A stretch of 51,377 bases of DNA from an uncultured Pseudorhodobacter sp. (lineage in GTDB: Bacteria > Pseudomonadota > Alphaproteobacteria > Rhodobacterales > Rhodobacteraceae). The stretch lies in assembly GCA_913062925.1 (NCBI GenBank), contig CAJXWJ010000021.1, forward strand, positions 1-51,377. The letters run 5' to 3'. Shown here one piece after another: positions 47,139 through 51,377 of the stretch (position 1 is the stretch's first letter; each line of letters opens with the position of its first letter). Below the pieces are notes generated by a model. That model ran no database searches. It saw only the letters and a list, made by a program, of their open reading frames with translations, and was not told the DNA's origin. The position numbers were made by a program, and so were the translations under genes.

Positions 47139-48439
47139 TCTTGTCGTGCGGTCCATAGCACCTGCATCTGCCAGCCGGTCTCGGTCTGGGTTTCTTGCAG
47201 CACCACGCCCGCACCATGCAGCCAAGCGTGACGCTTGCCTTCGGCAAAGCCTAGATCAAAGACGCGCTCGGATTTCTCTTCCTCGAAGGCGCTCGAGATA
47301 TGGTCAAGCAAAGCCGCCATCCCCTCGCCAGTCACGGCCGAAAGCGCCAAGACATCTTCGCGGTTGGCAGCCTGTGCCAGCAGAGAATCGCGCTGGCTGG
47401 CATCGACCAGATCCAGCTTGTTCCACACCTCGACCAAGGGCACGTTCTTGCGCACCCCCAGAGAGGCCAGAATATCATTCACATCCGCCGCCTGCTCGGC
47501 TGTCTCGGGATTGCTGATGTCGCGCACATGCAAGATCAGATCGGCTTCCAGCACCTCTTCCAAGGTCGCGCGGAACGAAGCCACCAACTGCGTCGGCAGA
47601 TCCGAGATAAAGCCAACCGTATCCGAGGCGATAATCTTGCGCCCCGTCGGCAGCTCGATCGCGCGCATGGTTGGGTCAAGCGTGGCAAAGAGCATGTCTT
47701 TGACCAGCACCTCTGCCCCCGTCATCCGGTTGAACAGCGTCGATTTGCCGGCGTTGGTATAGCCCACCAGCGCCACCAGCGGAAACGGCACCTTACGGCG
47801 CGAGGCGCGATGCAGCTCGCGGGTTTTGACCACCCGTTCCAGCTGCCGTTTCAGCCGGATCACCTGATCATCAATCGCACGGCGGTCGGATTCGATCTGG
47901 GTCTCGCCGGGACCGCCAACAAAGCCAAAGCCGCCACGCTGACGCTCTAGGTGGGTCCAGGCCCGCACCAGCCTTGTACGTTGGTACGAAAGCGCCGCAA
48001 GTTCTACCTGCAACACGCCTTCCCGGGTGCGCGCGCGGTCGGCGAAAATCTCTAGGATTAGGCCGGTGCGATCTAACAGTTTGACACCCCATTCTTTCTC
48101 CAGATTGCGCTGCTGAATAGGCGAGACAATGCTATCAACCAAAACCAGATCGATCTCATCCGCGTGAAAGCGGGTCTTCAGTTCTTCGACCTTACCCGAT
48201 CCAAACAACATCCCCGGATGAATCCGCGGCAGCCGCACCACCTCGGCGCCGATCACATCGATCGCAGGCAAGGCTGCGGCCAGACTGACCGCTTCGGCCA
48301 GCCCATGTTCGGGCAAGCGCCGCGTCTTGGCAGATTTCATATCAGGGTGCAAAACATAGGCGCGTGAGGGAACCGCCGCCGTTTCATAGGCATCAAGCCC
48401 GCCGTCGTGATACAGCGGTTCGTCGTCTTCCTCGGTCAA
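47117..48439 (-). CDS. hflX: GTPase HflX
   Basis: A 440-residue GTPase that binds the 50S subunit and splits or rescues stalled ribosomes. Visible are the N-terminal HflX domain (HPGMLFGSGKVEEL, VDSIVSPIQQRNLEK, RTGLILEIFADRARTREG), the linker with GFGFVGGPGETQIESDRR, and the G domain: G1 GYTNAGKS (226-233), G3 SDTVGFI, G4 NKLD. The start is uncertain: no ATG is available, and I use the TTG at 48439, eight bases after the hfq stop. It is downstream of hfq in the conserved hfq-hflX order. Confidence 0.93.
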   Translation of the reverse strand: MTEEDDEPLYHDGGLDAYETAAVPSRAYVLHPDMKSAKTRRLPEHGLAEAVSLAAALPAIDVIGAEVVRLPRIHPGMLFGSGKVEELKTRFHADEIDLVLVDSIVSPIQQRNLEKEWGVKLLDRTGLILEIFADRARTREGVLQVELAALSYQRTRLVRAWTHLERQRGGFGFVGGPGETQIESDRRAIDDQVIRLKRQLERVVKTRELHRASRRKVPFPLVALVGYTNAGKSTLFNRMTGAEVLVKDMLFATLDPTMRAIELPTGRKIIASDTVGFISDLPTQLVASFRATLEEVLEADLILHVRDISNPETAEQAADVNDILASLGVRKNVPLVEVWNKLDLVDASQRDSLLAQAANREDVLALSAVTGEGMAALLDHISSAFEEEKSERVFDLGFAEGKRHAWLHGAGVVLQETQTETGWQMQVLWTARQEKRYRDL

Positions 48440-48447
48440 ATCGTGGT

Positions 48448-48681
48448 CTATTCTTCGCCCTCGTACAGGTTCACAGGCCCACCGGGCATTATTGTCGAAA
48501 TCGCGTGCTTATAGACCAACTGAGATTGGCCGTCGCGGCGCAGCAAAACGCAAAAGTTATCGAACCATGTAATCACGCCCTGCAACTTTACCCCGTTGAT
48601 CAAAAAGATCGTCACCGGAACCTTTGATTTCCGCACGTGGTTCAGAAAGGCATCTTGTAAATTTTGTTTGTCGGCGGCCAT
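48448..48681 (-). CDS. hfq: RNA chaperone Hfq
   Basis: A 77-residue Sm-like hexameric protein that pairs small RNAs with mRNAs. The Sm1 motif [18 protein letters not shown] and Sm2 motif [13 protein letters not shown] are intact, with QNLQDAFLN at the N terminus. The C-terminal tail is short ([10 protein letters not shown]), as usual in alphaproteobacteria. AAGGACAAG precedes the ATG. It lies 157 bases downstream of ntrX; the gap contains the palindrome GTCTTTTAAGAC near 48820 but no gene. Confidence 0.98.
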   Translation of the reverse strand: MAADKQNLQDAFLNHVRKSKVPVTIFLINGVKLQGVITWFDNFCVLLRRDGQSQLVYKHAISTIMPGGPVNLYEGEE

Positions 48682-48838
48682 TTTTTCTTGTCCTTATTGC
48701 CTTAAAGTTCAGCAACACCGCAGTGAAGCGCTTCAAAAGCCACTATGTCGTGCAGTTTAGCGACTTTCCAGCCTAAAATTACCAATCGCACCGCAGAACC
48801 TGCAAGGGCCTGCGGCAAGGTGTCTTTTAAGACCCAAT

Positions 48839-50236
48839 TTAAACGCCCGCCTCTTCATCGGCTTGCAACGCGCCCTTGCCCGAGCCCACCACGCCAAGTG
48901 ATTTTAATTTGCGATGCAAGGCCGAGCGTTCCATGCCGACAAAACTCGCAGTGCGGCTGATGTTGCCGCCAAAGCGGTTGATCTGGGTCAGCAGATATTC
49001 GCGTTCAAACACCTCGCGCGCCTCACGCAGCGGCAGCGTCGCCATCGCGCCGCCCAGCACCATACGGCCTTCGGTTTCGGCGGCGGGCTCTTGTCCGGGC
49101 AATTCGCGTGCATCAATCTCACCGGTGCCATCGCCCAAGATCAGCACACGCTCAATCACATTGCGCAGCTGGCGGATGTTGCCCGGCCATTGCATGGTCT
49201 GCAAAAGCGCCTCGGCATCGGCAGTAAGACTGCGCATCGGCAGGCCTTGCGAGTGATGGAACATCTCGACAAAAGCCTTTGTAAGTTCTGGAATATCTTC
49301 ACGCCGCTCGGCCAAAGACGGCACCGCAATCGGCACCACGTTCAGCCGATCATACAGCTCTTGCCGGAACCGCCCGGCGGCAATTTCGGCGCGCAGATCG
49401 CGGCTGGTCGAAGAGATCACCCGCAGATCGACCCGCACCTTGTCGCTGCCGCCGACACGGGTGAACTGAGGGTCGGTCAACACGCGCAGAATTTTGGATT
49501 GGGTGCCAAGCGGCATCTCTGCCACCTCGTCAAAGTAGACAACGCCGCCATGGGCTTGTTCTAAAAGACCTTTTTCAACGCCCCGCTCGTTGGTCTCACG
49601 GCCGAACAGCACCTCTTCCATATGGTCAGCATCTACCGTTGCCGAAGAGACCGAGACAAATGGCGCCGAGGCACGGCCAGAATTGCTGTGAATAAAGCGC
49701 GCAGCCATTTCTTTTCCGGCCCCCGCAGGGCCCGTCAGCATCACCCGACCGTTCGATTTGGTAACCTTTTCCAGCTGCGCCTTCAGGCCGCGAAAGGCGT
49801 GGCTGCTGCCGATCATCTCGGCCGCCACCGTGTCACGCCGCCGCAGATTTGCATTCTCGCGCCGCAAACGCGAGGTCTCCATCGCGCGAGTAACAACCAC
49901 CATCAACTGATCGATATTAAAAGGTTTTTCGATAAAGTCATAGGCGCCTTGCTTGATTGCGGCGACCGCGATTTCAATATTGCCATGCCCCGAGATAATC
50001 ACAACCGGAATGTCAGGATTGTCGCGCTTGACGGTTTTGAGAATGTCGATGCCATCCATCCGGCTGTCTTTCAGCCAGATATCAAGGATCATAAGGCTTG
50101 GGGCCTCGGCGTTGATTTCGGCCATGCATTCGTCAGAATTTGAAGCCAGTCGAATGACATAGCCCTCGTCCTTCAGAATATCGCCGATCAATTCGCGGAT
50201 ATCTTTTTCATCATCAACGATCAGAATGTTGGTCAT
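48839..50236 (-). CDS. ntrX: Nitrogen regulation response regulator NtrX
   Basis: A 465-residue regulator partnered with NtrY. The receiver has the phospho-acceptor Asp52 (LMILDIWLKD). The AAA+ domain has an altered Walker A (TGPAGAGKEMAARFIH), Walker B VVYFDEVAEMP and a FIS-type C-terminal helix-turn-helix (SRTASFVGMERSALHRKLK). The loop that holds GAFTGA in sigma-54 activators instead reads LFGRETNERGVEKGLLEQA, so contact with sigma-54 is unlikely. Of two adjacent ATGs the one at 50236 has better spacing to GGAGGA. It starts eight bases after ntrY. Confidence 0.95.
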   Translation of the reverse strand: MTNILIVDDEKDIRELIGDILKDEGYVIRLASNSDECMAEINAEAPSLMILDIWLKDSRMDGIDILKTVKRDNPDIPVVIISGHGNIEIAVAAIKQGAYDFIEKPFNIDQLMVVVTRAMETSRLRRENANLRRRDTVAAEMIGSSHAFRGLKAQLEKVTKSNGRVMLTGPAGAGKEMAARFIHSNSGRASAPFVSVSSATVDADHMEEVLFGRETNERGVEKGLLEQAHGGVVYFDEVAEMPLGTQSKILRVLTDPQFTRVGGSDKVRVDLRVISSTSRDLRAEIAAGRFRQELYDRLNVVPIAVPSLAERREDIPELTKAFVEMFHHSQGLPMRSLTADAEALLQTMQWPGNIRQLRNVIERVLILGDGTGEIDARELPGQEPAAETEGRMVLGGAMATLPLREAREVFEREYLLTQINRFGGNISRTASFVGMERSALHRKLKSLGVVGSGKGALQADEEAGV

Positions 50237-50244
50237 CATTCCTC

Positions 50245-51377
50245 CTAACTTGTCACGGTGGTGGCGCGGCTGCGCTTGCGAGGGGTAAGGGGCAGACGGA
50301 TCACCGCCATCGCCCCGAAATGTAGGGTGTCTTCAAAGGCAGGAGCGTCTTCAAGTGTCAGCGTACCGCCATGTTCTTCAACGATTTTCTTCACAATTGG
50401 CAGGCCAAGGCCCGTGCCTTTTTCGCGGGTGGTGACATAGGGTTCGAACAGGCGCGCGCGGTCTGGTGGCAGCCCAATACCGTTGTCCATAATCCGAACC
50501 ACCGCAAAGCCATCTTCAACCGCTAGGCTTATGCGAATTTCAGGCAACACGCCAGTAACTTCGCCTTTTTCTATCAGGGTTTCAGTGGCTTCGCCTGCAT
50601 TCTTAATCAAGTTTGTTAAGGCTTGCCCGATCATGGTGGCATCCAATTCCAGCAAAATCGGGCCTTCAGCAAGCTGGCGACGAAATTTGACATTGGGCTG
50701 ACCGTTTTCTTGCAACATCACAGCCGCGCGCAGCAGCGCCACAAGATCGGTTTCGCGCCGATCAGGTTCGGGCATGCGGGCGAACTTAGAGAACTCATCA
50801 ACAATCCGCCGCAAGTCATTGGTTTGACGTACAATAACCTCGGTGTATTGCGCAAGATCTTCGGGCTCTTTCACCTGCGAGCGGAACTTGCGATTGATCC
50901 GTTCGGCGGACAGCTGGATCGGCGTCAGCGGGTTCTTGATTTCATGCGCGATGCGACGGGCCACATCGCCCCAAGCGGCCATGCGTTGCGCAGACACAAG
51001 GTCGGTCACATCGTCAAAGGCCACCACATAGCCCTCCAGACGATCATCGCTGCGCCTTGCGCTCATCCGAACCAGCAGGCTTTCAAGCTTGCCTTTGCGG
51101 GTCAGCCGGACCTCTTCTTGCACCGCATGACCACCGCCCTCGCGCAGACGCTCGAACAGGGGCGCGAATTCTGGCACAGCGGTTATAAGCGATAAGTCAT
51201 TGGCATGACTGCTAAACTCTAGCAAACTCTGCGCGGCGCGATTGGCAAAATCAATTTGACCGTTCGAATCCAAACCGATCACGCCTGCGGTGATGTTGCT
51301 TAACACCGAGTCAAACAGTCGCCGGCGCTGTTCGGTCTGCTGATGGGTGTCGATCAAGGCGTCGCGCTGGCCCTTCA
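50245..51377 (-). CDS. ntrY: Nitrogen regulation sensor histidine kinase NtrY, 5' end cut off by window
   Basis: 377 residues of the C-terminal half are visible; the reading frame runs open past the window edge, and the family has an N-terminal membrane sensor of several hundred residues that lies outside. A PAS domain (LFDSVLSNITAGVIGLDSNG) is followed by HisKA with His in DVARRIAHEIKNPLTPIQ, then the ATPase with NLIKNAGEA, MDNGIGLPPD and GTGLGLPI. An ATG-like start at 51357 is internal (its codon is TTG within KGQRDALIDTH). Partner of NtrX next door; controls nitrogen and envelope or redox responses in alphaproteobacteria. Confidence 0.95.
   Translation of the reverse strand, partial: KGQRDALIDTHQQTEQRRRLFDSVLSNITAGVIGLDSNGQIDFANRAAQSLLEFSSHANDLSLITAVPEFAPLFERLREGGGHAVQEEVRLTRKGKLESLLVRMSARRSDDRLEGYVVAFDDVTDLVSAQRMAAWGDVARRIAHEIKNPLTPIQLSAERINRKFRSQVKEPEDLAQYTEVIVRQTNDLRRIVDEFSKFARMPEPDRRETDLVALLRAAVMLQENGQPNVKFRRQLAEGPILLELDATMIGQALTNLIKNAGEATETLIEKGEVTGVLPEIRISLAVEDGFAVVRIMDNGIGLPPDRARLFEPYVTTREKGTGLGLPIVKKIVEEHGGTLTLEDAPAFEDTLHFGAMAVIRLPLTPRKRSRATTVTS

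Overview
The window is about 51 kb of GC-rich alphaproteobacterial chromosome, most likely from a member of the Rhodobacteraceae (Rhodobacter/Gemmobacter/Pseudorhodobacter-like). The evidence is the ntrY-ntrX-hfq-hflX order at the right end, a DksA with a one-cysteine zinc-finger remnant, a HemB lacking the zinc cysteines, and many small lipoprotein or DUF genes typical of the family. I see no insertion sequence, phage, rRNA operon or CRISPR array. Nearly all of it is densely packed housekeeping sequence with a few accessory patches.

Left part (1-19 kb): the Entner-Doudoroff genes eda (cut by the window edge) and edd, with a promoter overlapped by a perfect 12-bp palindrome of LacI-operator type. 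Next come a lipoprotein, an RlmI-like methyltransferase coupled to a PIN protein, an M48 protease, and a long minus-strand run: MoxR ATPase, DUF2927 lipoprotein, mini membrane protein, VWA protein, small membrane protein, DedA. This is followed by dksA, an FAD monooxygenase, xthA, erpA and dgt, with three glycan-type or unknown genes interleaved around erpA, then dsbB and a YqaA-type membrane protein.

Middle part (19-25 kb) is the most accessory-looking stretch. It holds a tRNA-Leu(CAA), a 38-residue lipoprotein behind a membrane-anchored LuxR-type regulator, a divergent secreted PepSY-like protein with 48-bp tandem repeats, and a phosphorelay module. The module consists of a small cysteine-free periplasmic protein of the sulfite-oxidase fold, a hybrid histidine kinase with receiver and Hpt domains, and a divergent NarL/FixJ response regulator.

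Right part (25-51 kb): tsf-rpsB, psuK-psuG (pseudouridine breakdown), a DUF502 protein, bdhA with an unusual leader (34-codon ORF, alternative hairpins and a strong terminator), an orphan peptide-binding protein with an entericidin-like lipoprotein, a Ser/Thr kinase-universal stress fusion paired with a metallophosphoesterase, a cupin regulator, a DsbA-family protein, a Bcr/CflA exporter, mfd, hemB, a SYLF lipoprotein, a beta-hydroxyacid dehydrogenase, a penicillin acylase, hflX, hfq, ntrX and partial ntrY.

The items most worth following are the bdhA leader/sRNA candidate, the PepSY/LuxR/mini-lipoprotein module, the sulfite-oxidase-fold sensor module, the kinase-USP/phosphoesterase pair, the edd operator, and terminator hairpins formed from the coding ends of convergent genes. 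All calls come from reading the sequence; no database search was run.
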